Source of the DNA: Terasakiella magnetica
GTDB taxonomy: Bacteria > Pseudomonadota > Alphaproteobacteria > Rhodospirillales > Magnetospirillaceae
Assembly (NCBI GenBank): GCA_902729415.1
Contig: CACVCF010000013.1
Coordinates: 62,001 to 126,000 of the forward strand
Direction of reading: 5' to 3'
Length of the DNA: 64,000 bases
Under the pieces are notes generated by a model. It searched no databases. It was not told the DNA's origin and saw only the letters and a program-made list of their open reading frames with translations. The stretch's first letter is position 1, and each line of letters opens with the position of its first letter. The position numbers and the translations under genes were made by a program. This document shows, piece by piece, positions 56,184-64,000 of this stretch.

Positions 56184-57830
56184 TTACGACGGGATCATGC
56201 CCGGAAACACATAGGCCTGAAGAGTGGTGATGATGCCGATGATCACCACGAAGAACAGGCTGTGCTTCAAGGTGAAGCGGAACAGGTTGGACTCGCTGCC
56301 CACCAGGCCCACGGCGGCACAAGCGACCGCGATGGATTGCGGCGAAATCATCTTGCCGGTAACGCCGCCGGTGGTGTTGGCCGCCACCAGCAAGATGTCG
56401 CTGACCCCGATCTGGTGGGCGGTCGTGGCCTGAAGCGCACCGAACAAGGCGTTGGACGAAGTATCCGAGCCAGTGAGAAACACCCCCATCCAGCCCAGGA
56501 TCGGCGAGAAGAAGGGAAAGGTGTCGCCCGCCCCCGCCAGCAACAGGGCCAAGGTGGTGGACAGGCCCGAGGCATTGGCCACATAGGCGAAGGCCAGCAC
56601 GGTGCCGATGGTGTAGATGGGACGCTTCAACTCGGCCAGGGTCTCGCCGAAGGCCTTGATGCCGTCCGACGCCTTCATGCCCAGCATCACGATGGTGATG
56701 ATGGCGGCGATCAGAATGGCGGTCCCGGTGGCCGACACCAGATTAAGGGTGTAGACGGCAGGCACGGCCTTGGCGGCGGCGACGATGGGCGGAACCTTCG
56801 AGATCAGATTGTGCAGGCCGGGGACTTCCCAATTCAGGTTGGTCCACGCCAGCTCGCCGCCCTTGACGAACATGGCTTTGAACGGCTTCAGGCTCCAGAC
56901 GGTGACCACGGCGGTCAGGATCAGGAACGGCGCCCAGGCACGGGCCACCTGACCGGCGGTGTAGTCGTGGGAGTGTTTTTCGTCGGCGGTTTCTTCCTTG
57001 AAACGGAAGATGTTCTTGGGCTGCCAGAACTTCAGGAAGACGGTGATGCAGACCAGGCTGATCAGCGCCGAGGTGATGTCGGGAAGCTCCGGGCCGATAA
57101 AGTTGGAAGTAAACCACACGCCGAAGGCAAAGCTGCCGCCAGCCACCAGAATGGCGGGCCAGGTTTCCTTGACGCCTTTCCAGCCGTCCATGATGAAGAT
57201 GATCCAGAACGGCACGAATACCGCCAGCAAGGGCAGTTGGCGGCCGGCCATGGCGCCGATCTTGAAGGGGTCGAGGCCCGAGACCTGACCGGCGACGATG
57301 ATGGGAATGCCCATGGCGCCGAAGGCCACCGGGGCGGTATTGGCGATCAGGCACAGACCGGCGGCGTAAAGCGGGTTGAAGCCCAGACCCACCAGCAAGG
57401 CGGCGGTGATGGCCACGGGGGCGCCAAAGCCCGCCGCACCTTCCAAGAAGGCACCGAAGGAAAAGCCGATCATCAGCATCTGCAGGCGTTGATCGGCGGT
57501 GATGGAGACCACCGAGGAGCGGATGATCTCGAACTGGCCGGTCTTGACCGTGACCTTATAAAGGAACACCGCGCCGATGATGATCCAGGCGATGGGCCAT
57601 AGGCCGAACAGGAAGCCCTGCACGCCCGCCATCAGCGCCGCCCCGACAGGCATGTGATAGAACATGATGGCGACCGCGATGGACAACAGCACCGTGATGG
57701 TGCCCGCCACATGGCCCTTCATGCGGAAGATGGCCAGGGCCAGGAAAAAGAAAATGATCGGAATGGCGGCGATCAATGACGAGAGCCAGAGGTTTCCGGC
57801 TGGATCGTAGGCCTGCATCCAAGGCTGCAT
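56184..57830 (-). CDS. lctP: L-lactate permease
   Basis: 548 residues with about 13 membrane segments. N-terminus [25 protein letters not shown] and the blocks [24 protein letters not shown] and [19 protein letters not shown] are diagnostic of LctP/LldP proton-lactate symporters. Transports L- and D-lactate and glycolate in relatives. It is divergent from the FCD regulator gene; the 220-base gap holds an inverted repeat at 57925-57945. Works with the Lut/Dld genes on the other side. Confidence 0.95.
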   Translation of the reverse strand: MQPWMQAYDPAGNLWLSSLIAAIPIIFFFLALAIFRMKGHVAGTITVLLSIAVAIMFYHMPVGAALMAGVQGFLFGLWPIAWIIIGAVFLYKVTVKTGQFEIIRSSVVSITADQRLQMLMIGFSFGAFLEGAAGFGAPVAITAALLVGLGFNPLYAAGLCLIANTAPVAFGAMGIPIIVAGQVSGLDPFKIGAMAGRQLPLLAVFVPFWIIFIMDGWKGVKETWPAILVAGGSFAFGVWFTSNFIGPELPDITSALISLVCITVFLKFWQPKNIFRFKEETADEKHSHDYTAGQVARAWAPFLILTAVVTVWSLKPFKAMFVKGGELAWTNLNWEVPGLHNLISKVPPIVAAAKAVPAVYTLNLVSATGTAILIAAIITIVMLGMKASDGIKAFGETLAELKRPIYTIGTVLAFAYVANASGLSTTLALLLAGAGDTFPFFSPILGWMGVFLTGSDTSSNALFGALQATTAHQIGVSDILLVAANTTGGVTGKMISPQSIAVACAAVGLVGSESNLFRFTLKHSLFFVVIIGIITTLQAYVFPGMIPS

Positions 57831-57924
57831 GTTCCCTCCCTATGGGGTCCGGACGCCCATCTTTCCGATGCCGGCGTCATTGGTTCGGCGGATAACGACA
57901 AGGACGCGATCCGCATTTGCCTTT

Positions 57925-57945
57925 GTGGTAAACTAAATGTACCAC
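57925..57945. promoter_or_regulatory. Inverted repeat between lactate permease and regulator genes
   Basis: GTGGTA-N9-TACCAC, perfect six-base arms, 95 bases upstream of the permease start and 105 bases upstream of the regulator start. Another GTGGTGG half site follows at about 57952. GntR/FadR-type regulators often bind TGGT-Nn-ACCA sequences, so this is a candidate lactate operator. Confidence 0.5.
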
Positions 57946-58050
57946 GATTGTGTGGTGGATAACTCAATTTTGCCGGCGATGGCAATGGAAAAAATTTAGA
58001 CCCACGTCTTTCGGGTTGGATCGGTTTCAGCTTGGCCTTATCCTCTCCCC

Positions 58051-58644
58051 ATGAAGAAAGCCCCCACCTCGCCCCCCGGCTCCCCCACCTCGGACCCCCT
58101 TGCCCGCTTGTTGCAGGCCCATCCCGAGACGGCCTATGACTATCTGGAATTCCGCCGCCTGATGGCGGGAAACGCTGCCGCCCTGGCGGCCGAGCGTGCC
58201 GACGAGACCGACCTCGCCCGCCTGCGCGCCTGCATCGAGGTGATGGAAAAGGCCCATGCCGCCGACGACCCGGCCCAGGAAGCCGCCGCCGACGCAGATT
58301 TCCACCTCGCCATCTATCAGGCCGCCCATAACGAGGTGATGACCCAGGTGATGCGCCGTATTTTCGAGATGCTGCGGGGCGGCGTGTTCTATGACCGCGC
58401 TGATCTCTATCGCCGCCGGGGGGTACGTGACGGTTTCCTGCGCCAGCATCAGGCCATCTGGCACGCCATCGCCGCCGGCAACCCGGAAGCGGCGCGCTCG
58501 ACCGCCGAGGCCCACATCGCCTCGACCGAAGAAGCTCTGCGCGAGGCGCAATACGCCGATGCCCGGCGCGAAATCGCGCGGCGCCGCCGGGCAGGATCGG
58601 ATATTGTCGCCCGCCATCGGGGGCGAACCGACCGCGGCGAGTAG
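58051..58644 (+). CDS. FCD-domain protein lacking a GntR winged helix
   Basis: 197 residues. The whole protein is an FCD ligand-binding domain of the LldR/PdhR type: DPLARLLQAHPETAYDYLEFRRLM begins exactly where the domain starts in full-length regulators. Metal-site residues Asp81, His85, His133 and His155 are present. The N-terminal winged helix of about 65 residues is absent, and none of the frames in the 220 bases upstream encodes one. It may be a ligand-binding co-regulator or a decayed LldR. The ATG follows CCTCTCCCC without a strong ribosome-binding site. Confidence 0.78.
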   Translation: MKKAPTSPPGSPTSDPLARLLQAHPETAYDYLEFRRLMAGNAAALAAERADETDLARLRACIEVMEKAHAADDPAQEAAADADFHLAIYQAAHNEVMTQVMRRIFEMLRGGVFYDRADLYRRRGVRDGFLRQHQAIWHAIAAGNPEAARSTAEAHIASTEEALREAQYADARREIARRRRAGSDIVARHRGRTDRGE

Positions 58645-58666
58645 CTTGGCAAAATAATTTTACCAC

Positions 58667-58683
58667 TTTACCGGACGGGTAAA
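58667..58683. promoter_or_regulatory. Inverted repeat upstream of the lut operon
   Basis: TTTACC-GGACG-GGTAAA, with an additional TTTTACC half at 58658-58664, 70 bases before lutA. The shared ACC/GGT half-sites recall the element at 57925 and suggest a common regulator. Confidence 0.45.
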
Positions 58684-58752
58684 ACAGGGTACCCATTGAG
58701 GGTCGGCAACGCTTGACCGACCAACGCCAATGGCTAACCCACGGGACCGTCC

Positions 58753-59511
58753 ATGACCGACACCGCCCAGGCCCAAAGGCCCCATACCGTCTATTTCTTC
58801 GGCACTTGCCTGATCGATCTGTTCTATCCCAATGCCGGGTTGGCGGGGATGGAGCTGCTTCAGCGGCAGGGCCTCAAGGTGGTATTTCCTCAAAAGCAGA
58901 CCTGCTGCGGCCAGCCCGCGCGCAACAACGGCTATCAGGACGAGGCCCGCATGGTGGCGCGGCTGCAATTGGATGCCTTTCCCGGCGACTGGCCCATCGT
59001 GGTGCCGTCGGGCTCGTGCGCAGGAATGATGAAGACCCACTACCCCGAATTATTCGAGGGCACCCCCGACCACGCCCGTGCCGTGGCTTTTTCGGCCCGC
59101 GTCTATGAGCTGACCCAGTTCCTGGTGGACGTGCTGGGGGTCACGCTGGTGGACAAGGGTGAGAAGATCACCGTCACCTGGCATCCGTCATGCCATTCCC
59201 AGCGCGAGATGGGGGTGCGCGAGCAGCCCAAGGCCCTGTTGCGGCAATTGGCCAATGTCACCTTGATCGAGAACCCGCGTGAAGCCGAATGCTGTGGGTT
59301 CGGCGGCGCCTTCGCGGTGCGCCAGGCCGAAATTTCAGCCGCCATGGTCACCGACAAGGTCGCCTCCATTGCAGAAACCGGCGCGGCAGAAGTGCTGTCG
59401 GGCGATTGCGGCTGCTTGATGAATATCACCGGGGCGGCAGGCAAAAGCCGCAAGGCCTTCACCGGACGTCACATCGCCGAATTCCTGCTGGAGCGCTGCC
59501 ATGGCCGCTGA
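58753..59511 (+). CDS. lutA: Lactate utilization protein A
   Basis: 252 residues. Two CCG (cysteine-rich) domains: TCCGQPARNNG (50-60) with PSGSCAGM, and WHPSCHSQREMGVREQP with ECCGFGGAFAVR. These bind a non-cubane Fe-S cluster in heterodisulphide-reductase-like proteins. LutABC oxidises L-lactate to pyruvate in Bacillus and others. First gene of the lutA-lutB-lutC-dld unit; overlaps lutB by 11 bases. Confidence 0.93.
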   Translation: MTDTAQAQRPHTVYFFGTCLIDLFYPNAGLAGMELLQRQGLKVVFPQKQTCCGQPARNNGYQDEARMVARLQLDAFPGDWPIVVPSGSCAGMMKTHYPELFEGTPDHARAVAFSARVYELTQFLVDVLGVTLVDKGEKITVTWHPSCHSQREMGVREQPKALLRQLANVTLIENPREAECCGFGGAFAVRQAEISAAMVTDKVASIAETGAAEVLSGDCGCLMNITGAAGKSRKAFTGRHIAEFLLERCHGR

Positions 59512-60937
59512 AGCCCTCAAATCCGATTTCGGCGGCAAGGCCCATATCGCGCTGAACGACCCCAAGCTGCGGGCCAATTTCCGCCGCGCCATGGACGGAT
59601 TGATGACCAAGCGCGCCGCCCAATTCGCCGATGCCGACGAGTGGAATGCCTTGCGCGCCCGCGGCGCCGCCGTGCGCGCCCGCGCCCTGGCCCAACTGCC
59701 CGAGCTGCTGGAACGTCTGGAAGCCCGCTGTCAGGCCAACGGCATCCAGGTTCATTGGGCCGAGACCACCGCCGAGGCCAACGCCATCGTCTTGGGCATC
59801 CTCCAGGCGGCAGGCGCCAAGCGGGTAATCAAGGGCAAGTCCATGGTCACCGAGGAGATGCACCTCAACGCCCATCTCGAAGCCCACGGCATCGCGGCGG
59901 TAGAATCTGATCTCGGTGAATACATCATCCAGTTGGCAGGTGAAGCGCCATCGCACATCGTCATGCCCTGCATCCACAAGAACAAGGTCGAGATCGCCGA
60001 GCTGTTCGCCGACAAGATTGAGGGCCAGGCCTATACCGAGAATGTGGATGAGTTGACGGCGGCAGCCCGCAAGGCGCTGCGCGGCCGCTTCGCCGATGCC
60101 GATGCCGGAATCTCGGGCGTCAATTTCGCCGTGGCCGAGACCGGCACCCTGGTGCTGATCGAGAATGAGGGCAACGGGCGGCTGTCCACCACCTTGCCGC
60201 CCCTGCACATCGCCGTCACCGGCATCGAGAAGGTGCTGGAAAAGCTCGAAGACGTGCCGCCGCTGTTGTCGTTGCTGCCGCGTTCGGCCACCGGCCAGCC
60301 CATCACCACCTACGTCAACATGATCACCAGCCCGCGCAAGGCGGGCGAGAAGGACGGCCCCAAGGCGGTGCATCTGGTGCTGCTGGACAACGGCCGCTCG
60401 CGGGTTTACGGCGATTCCGAGCTGTCAGATACGCTGCGCTGCATCCGCTGCGCCGCCTGCATGAACCATTGCCCGGTCTATACCCGCGTCGGCGGCCACA
60501 CCTATACCTTCACCTATCCCGGCCCCATCGGCAAAATCCTGACGCCGCAACTAGAGGGGCTGGACTGCGCCGGCGACCAGCCCCACGCTTCAACCCTGTG
60601 CCGGGCCTGCGCCGATGTCTGCCCGGTGCAGATCCCCATCCCCGACCTTCTGGTGCGGCTGCGCACCGAAGCGGTGCATCCGTCCGCCACCGCCGGAGTA
60701 AAAGGCGGCGGCTCGGCCCAATCCCTAAGCGAGAGTCTGGGCTGGCGCGGCTATACCGCCATGTACGGATCACCGTTGATCTACCGCGTCGTCACCCGTC
60801 TGATGGGGCTGTTCGGGAATTGGGTGCCCGCCTCGGCCCCCATGCTCAAGCAATGGACCTCGGTGCGGACCAAGCCGAAATTTGCCGCCAAAAGCCTGCA
60901 CCAGCTGGCCCGTGAGAAGGGGTTCTCCCATGACTGA
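59501..60937 (+). CDS. lutB: Lactate utilization protein B (Fe-S)
   Basis: 478 residues from the ATG inside lutA. N-terminal DUF162/LUD domain (to about 300), then two [4Fe-4S] motifs: Cys314/317/320/324 (CIRCAACMNHCPVY) and Cys367/370/374 (CRACADVCPVQ) with Cys356 nearby. Central electron-transfer subunit of the L-lactate oxidising complex. Its stop lies eight bases within lutC. Confidence 0.94.
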   Translation: MAAEALKSDFGGKAHIALNDPKLRANFRRAMDGLMTKRAAQFADADEWNALRARGAAVRARALAQLPELLERLEARCQANGIQVHWAETTAEANAIVLGILQAAGAKRVIKGKSMVTEEMHLNAHLEAHGIAAVESDLGEYIIQLAGEAPSHIVMPCIHKNKVEIAELFADKIEGQAYTENVDELTAAARKALRGRFADADAGISGVNFAVAETGTLVLIENEGNGRLSTTLPPLHIAVTGIEKVLEKLEDVPPLLSLLPRSATGQPITTYVNMITSPRKAGEKDGPKAVHLVLLDNGRSRVYGDSELSDTLRCIRCAACMNHCPVYTRVGGHTYTFTYPGPIGKILTPQLEGLDCAGDQPHASTLCRACADVCPVQIPIPDLLVRLRTEAVHPSATAGVKGGGSAQSLSESLGWRGYTAMYGSPLIYRVVTRLMGLFGNWVPASAPMLKQWTSVRTKPKFAAKSLHQLAREKGFSHD

Positions 60938-61586
60938 CCCGAGAGAGCGCATTCTCGCCCGCCTCAAGGCCGCGCCCAAACGCCCGATCCCGGAATGCCC
61001 CGCCTGGAGCGCCCCCACCTATGGCGCGGACGAGCGCAAGGCCAAGTTCCGTGCCATGCTGGAAGCCTCCCATGCCGACGTGCACGAAGTCACCGCCGCC
61101 GATTGGCCTGACCGGCTGAAGGCCATCCTGGCCGCCAAGGGCGTGCGCTCCATGCTCTATGCCCCCGACAGCGCGGCGGGCCGCCAATTGGCCGCAGGCT
61201 GGACCGGCGACTTCGCCCTGGTCCCCTACGACCACCCCGTCGAGGATATGAAGGAGATCTTGGTCACGGGCGTCGATGCCGCCCTGACCACTGCCGAGGC
61301 AGCCATTGCCCAGACCGGCTCGCTGGTGCTGTGGCCCAGTGCCGACGAGCCCCGGCTGATGAGCCTGTTGCCGCCCATTCATGTGGCGCTGGTCGCGGAA
61401 GAGACTCTGGCAGATTCCCTGGCCGAGATCCTGACCGCCCAGAACTGGGCTGCGAGCATGCCAACCAATGCCGTGCTGATTTCCGGTCCCTCCAAGACCG
61501 CCGATATAGAACAGACGCTAGCCTATGGTGTCCACGGTCCCAAGGAGCTGATCGTGTTGCTGCTGAACGCGGGGGACGGACGATGA
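60930..61586 (+). CDS. lutC: Lactate utilization protein C
   Basis: 218 residues from the ATG at 60930. LUD domain typical of LutC (AIAQTGSLVLWPSADEPRLMSLLPPIHVAL, in parts; ending VHGPKELIVLLLN). The biochemical part played by LutC is unclear. Overlaps lutB and, by ATGA, the dehydrogenase gene after it. Confidence 0.93.
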   Translation: MTDPRERILARLKAAPKRPIPECPAWSAPTYGADERKAKFRAMLEASHADVHEVTAADWPDRLKAILAAKGVRSMLYAPDSAAGRQLAAGWTGDFALVPYDHPVEDMKEILVTGVDAALTTAEAAIAQTGSLVLWPSADEPRLMSLLPPIHVALVAEETLADSLAEILTAQNWAASMPTNAVLISGPSKTADIEQTLAYGVHGPKELIVLLLNAGDGR

Positions 61587-64000
61587 AAGATGGTACCCTG
61601 CCCGATAGGGATGCTCTGCTGCGCGATCTGGTGGGCGTGATCCCGGAAAAGCGGCTGATCACCGATCCCTTGCGTCTGTTGGCCTATGGCACCGACGCCA
61701 GCTTTTACCGCCTGATCCCCAAGGTGGTGGTGGAGGTGGCCGACGAGGCCGAAGTGATGGGCGTGCTCACCACCTGCCGCCGCCACGGCGCGCCGGTTAC
61801 CTTCCGCGCCGCCGGAACCTCGCTGTCGGGTCAGGCCGTCACCGATTCGGTGCTGATGATCCTGGGCAATGGCTGGAACAAGGCCGTGGTCGAGAAAGAG
61901 GGCGCCGCCATCCGCCTGCAGCCAGGCGTCATCGGCGCCGAGGCCAACCGCCGCCTCGCCGCCTTCGCCCGCAAGATCGGCCCCGACCCGGCCTCGATCG
62001 ATTCCTGCAAGATCGGCGGCATCGCCGCCAACAACGCCAGCGGCATGTGTTGCGGCACCTCGGATAATTCCTATCAGACGCTTACCGCCATGCGGCTGGT
62101 GCTGGCCGACGGCACCTTGGTCGATACCGGCGATACCGCCAGCGTTTCAGCCTTCCGCGCCTCCCACGCCACGTTGCTGGCCGGTCTCGACGCCATGGGC
62201 AAGCGGGTGCGGGGCGATCAAAGCCTGCACGACCGCATCCGGCACAAATTCGCCATCAAGAACACCACCGGCTACAGCCTCAATGCCTTGGTGGATTTCG
62301 AAGACCCACTGGAGATCCTGCAACACCTGATGATCGGGTCGGAAGGCACGCTGGGTTTCATCGCCGAGATCACCTACCGCACCGTGCCCGAGCATGCCCA
62401 CAAGGCCAGCGCCCTGCTGCTGTTTCCTGACATCGCCGAAGCCTGCCGCGCCGTGGTGCTGCTGAAGAGCGCGCCGGTCTCGGCGGTGGAACTGATGGAC
62501 CGCGCCGCACTGCATTCGGTGGAAAACAAGCCCGGCATGCCCGGCCAGATCCGGGGTCTGGCCGAGGGCGTCACTGCGCTTCTGGTGGAGACCCGCGCCG
62601 AAAGTGCCGCCGCTTTGGCCGCCGATATCGCCGCCGTCAAGGCGGTGCTGGCCTCCGTCGCCACCCTGGCGCCGCCCGACTTCACCGATGATCCCGAGGA
62701 ATACGGCAGGTACTGGAAGATCCGCAAGGGCCTGTTCCCGGCGGTGGGCGCGGTGCGCGCCGTCGGCACCACCGTCATCATCGAAGACGTGGCCTTTCCC
62801 ATCACGTCCCTGGCCGACGCCACGGTGGATCTCACCCGTCTGTGTGCCCATCACGGCTATCACGAAGCCATCATTTTCGGCCATGCCCTGGACGGCAACC
62901 TCCACTTCGTCTTCACCCAGGATTTCGGCATCAAGGAAGAGGTCGAGCGTTATGCCCGCTTCATGGACGAGGTGTGCGAGCTGGTGGTCAAGAAATATGA
63001 CGGCTCGCTGAAGGCCGAGCACGGCACCGGCCGCAACATGGCGCCATTCGTCGAGATGGAATGGGGCGCCGAGGCCACCGCCCTGATGTGGGAGATCAAG
63101 CGCCTGCTCGACCCCCAGGGCCTGCTCAATCCCGGCGTGGTGCTCGACACCAATCCCAAGGCCCATCTGGAGAATCTGAAGGCGCTGCCCGCCGCCGATC
63201 CCCTGGTCGATACCTGTATCGAATGCGGGTTCTGCGAGCGCATGTGCCCCAGCCACGGCCTGACTCTCAGCCCTCGCCAACGTATCACCGGCTGGCGCGA
63301 GATCTCACGCCTTGCCGCCACCGGCGCCGACCCGACGCGTGAGGCGGCGCTGCTGGAGCTTTACGGCTATCAGGGTATCGACACCTGCGCCGCCTGCGGC
63401 CTGTGCGCCACCGCCTGTCCGGTGGGGATCGAGACCGGGCGCCTGACCAAGGCGTTGCGCGGCCGCCGCCTCGGCGGCACGGCGCGCCTGACCGGCGCAT
63501 GGGCCGCCCGTCATTACGGCGGTGCCCTGGCGGTCACCCGGTTCGGCCTTGGGGCCGCCGCTTTGGTCAGCCGCATCGCCGGGCCGGGGGCCATGGCCGC
63601 CCTGGCGGGGGCGGTCCGCACCCTGTCCGGCGGTCTGATCCCCAAGGTCGGACGCGCCTTGCCCACCGCCGCCGCCTTCACTCCGGCCATGCCCACGGGC
63701 GGCGGCGACCGGGTGGTCTATTTCCCCACCTGCGCCGCCCGTGTCATGGGGCCGGCGGTAGGTGATCCGGAACAGGACTCGCTGCCGACGGTCATGACCC
63801 GAGTGCTGGAGCGCGCCGGCTATAGCGTGGTGATGCCCGAGGGGCTGGACGGTTTGTGCTGTGGTCAGGCGTTCGAGAGCAAAGGCTTGCAGATCACCGC
63901 CGACGCCAAGGCCGCCGAGCTGGAAGCCGCCTTGATGAAGGCCAGCGACAACGGCCGCCTGCCCATCGTGATGGATGCCTCGGCCTGTACCTGGCGCATG
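61583..64000 (+). CDS. FAD-linked D-lactate dehydrogenase-like protein with Fe-S and CCG domains (3' end outside window)
   Basis: At least 806 residues, open at the right edge. FAD-binding PCMH domain near the start (FRAAGTSLSGQAVTDSVL, IGGIAANNASGMCCGT), FAD-linked oxidase C domain (HAEHGTGRN-like KAEHGTGRNMAPFVE), then two [4Fe-4S] motifs (CIECGFCERMCPSHG and CAACGLCATACPVG) and a CCG domain (FPTCAARVMG, LCCGQAFESKG). This layout fits respiratory D-lactate dehydrogenases of the Dld-II type; glycolate or 2-hydroxyglutarate are alternatives. Cotranscribed with lutABC. Confidence 0.88.
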   Translation, partial: MKDGTLPDRDALLRDLVGVIPEKRLITDPLRLLAYGTDASFYRLIPKVVVEVADEAEVMGVLTTCRRHGAPVTFRAAGTSLSGQAVTDSVLMILGNGWNKAVVEKEGAAIRLQPGVIGAEANRRLAAFARKIGPDPASIDSCKIGGIAANNASGMCCGTSDNSYQTLTAMRLVLADGTLVDTGDTASVSAFRASHATLLAGLDAMGKRVRGDQSLHDRIRHKFAIKNTTGYSLNALVDFEDPLEILQHLMIGSEGTLGFIAEITYRTVPEHAHKASALLLFPDIAEACRAVVLLKSAPVSAVELMDRAALHSVENKPGMPGQIRGLAEGVTALLVETRAESAAALAADIAAVKAVLASVATLAPPDFTDDPEEYGRYWKIRKGLFPAVGAVRAVGTTVIIEDVAFPITSLADATVDLTRLCAHHGYHEAIIFGHALDGNLHFVFTQDFGIKEEVERYARFMDEVCELVVKKYDGSLKAEHGTGRNMAPFVEMEWGAEATALMWEIKRLLDPQGLLNPGVVLDTNPKAHLENLKALPAADPLVDTCIECGFCERMCPSHGLTLSPRQRITGWREISRLAATGADPTREAALLELYGYQGIDTCAACGLCATACPVGIETGRLTKALRGRRLGGTARLTGAWAARHYGGALAVTRFGLGAAALVSRIAGPGAMAALAGAVRTLSGGLIPKVGRALPTAAAFTPAMPTGGGDRVVYFPTCAARVMGPAVGDPEQDSLPTVMTRVLERAGYSVVMPEGLDGLCCGQAFESKGLQITADAKAAELEAALMKASDNGRLPIVMDASACTWRM

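Noticed and set aside
56262..57602. 446-codon open frame antisense to the lactate permease gene
   Set aside because: It mirrors a clear LctP coding sequence, has His/Gly/Asp-rich low-complexity composition and no family features. High GC makes long antisense frames common.

Overview
The window is high-GC DNA from an alphaproteobacterium, most likely Rhodospirillales and close to Magnetospirillum. This is inferred from gene content (aerobic benzoyl-CoA 'box' genes, alphaproteobacterial DUF2125, FYDLN-acid protein, tsaE-amgK-murU-addB string, class II EPSP synthase, Tad-type proteins) and not from a database comparison. Genes are densely packed, and many neighbours share ATGA or GTGA stop/start overlaps. 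No rRNA, insertion sequence, prophage or CRISPR array was seen. There is one tRNA, tRNA-Ala(GGC).

Layout. 1-7.5 kb: the end of a metZ-like gene, apaG, folE, two tandem trkH potassium transporter genes, then chaC head-to-head with a DUF2125 gene and a class V aminotransferase gene. 7.5-18.4 kb: an aromatic-catabolism block. It holds a two-subunit NAD-linked formate dehydrogenase (a NuoE-NuoF fusion plus a molybdopterin alpha subunit), a cupin-like DUF4863 protein, an alpha/beta hydrolase, boxC, boxB, boxA and a paaG-like isomerase. BoxC releases one ring carbon as formate, so the formate dehydrogenase fits as the enzyme that recovers those electrons. The block is punctuated by copies of a TGCA-N6-TGCA palindrome that resembles BzdR/BoxR operators. 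Benzoate-CoA ligase, BoxD and BoxR are not in the window.

18.5-24.7 kb, mostly minus strand: tpx, ftsY, mtaB, dapF and a coiled-coil protein, then plus-strand trxA, minus-strand tRNA-Ala and a FYDLN-acid protein. 24.8-30.1 kb: aroA, a 49-codon open frame coupled at both ends, xerD, a small HTH protein, a class A penicillin-binding protein and a small RHH-like protein. 30.2-36.0 kb, minus strand: a nitronate-monooxygenase-like flavoprotein with an added cysteine motif, a glycerophosphodiesterase, GT9 and GT39 glycosyltransferases and a TPR lipoprotein. 36.2-39.3 kb: a reduced Tad-like set (secretin N-domain protein, two TadE-like proteins, TadG with a vWA domain).

39.3-50 kb: an OprB-type porin, rsuA-like and rsmC-like RNA modification genes, a Bax-inhibitor-1 protein, the ybbP-ybbA transporter divergent from tesA, then FIST, thpR and lipoprotein genes. 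50-56.1 kb: an EamA transporter, then tsaE, amgK, murU and addB as an overlapping operon, without addA. 56.2-64 kb: a lactate island with a minus-strand lactate permease, an FCD-only regulator that lacks the usual DNA-binding domain, lutABC and an FAD/Fe-S D-lactate dehydrogenase-like gene that runs off the end of the window.

The most interesting signals are the proposed box/formate regulon with its repeated palindromes (two copies overlap stop codons), the cupin-like/hydrolase pair inside it, the FCD-only regulator, the nitronate-monooxygenase-like protein with a dienoyl-CoA-reductase-like cysteine motif, and the coupled 49-codon frame between aroA and xerD.
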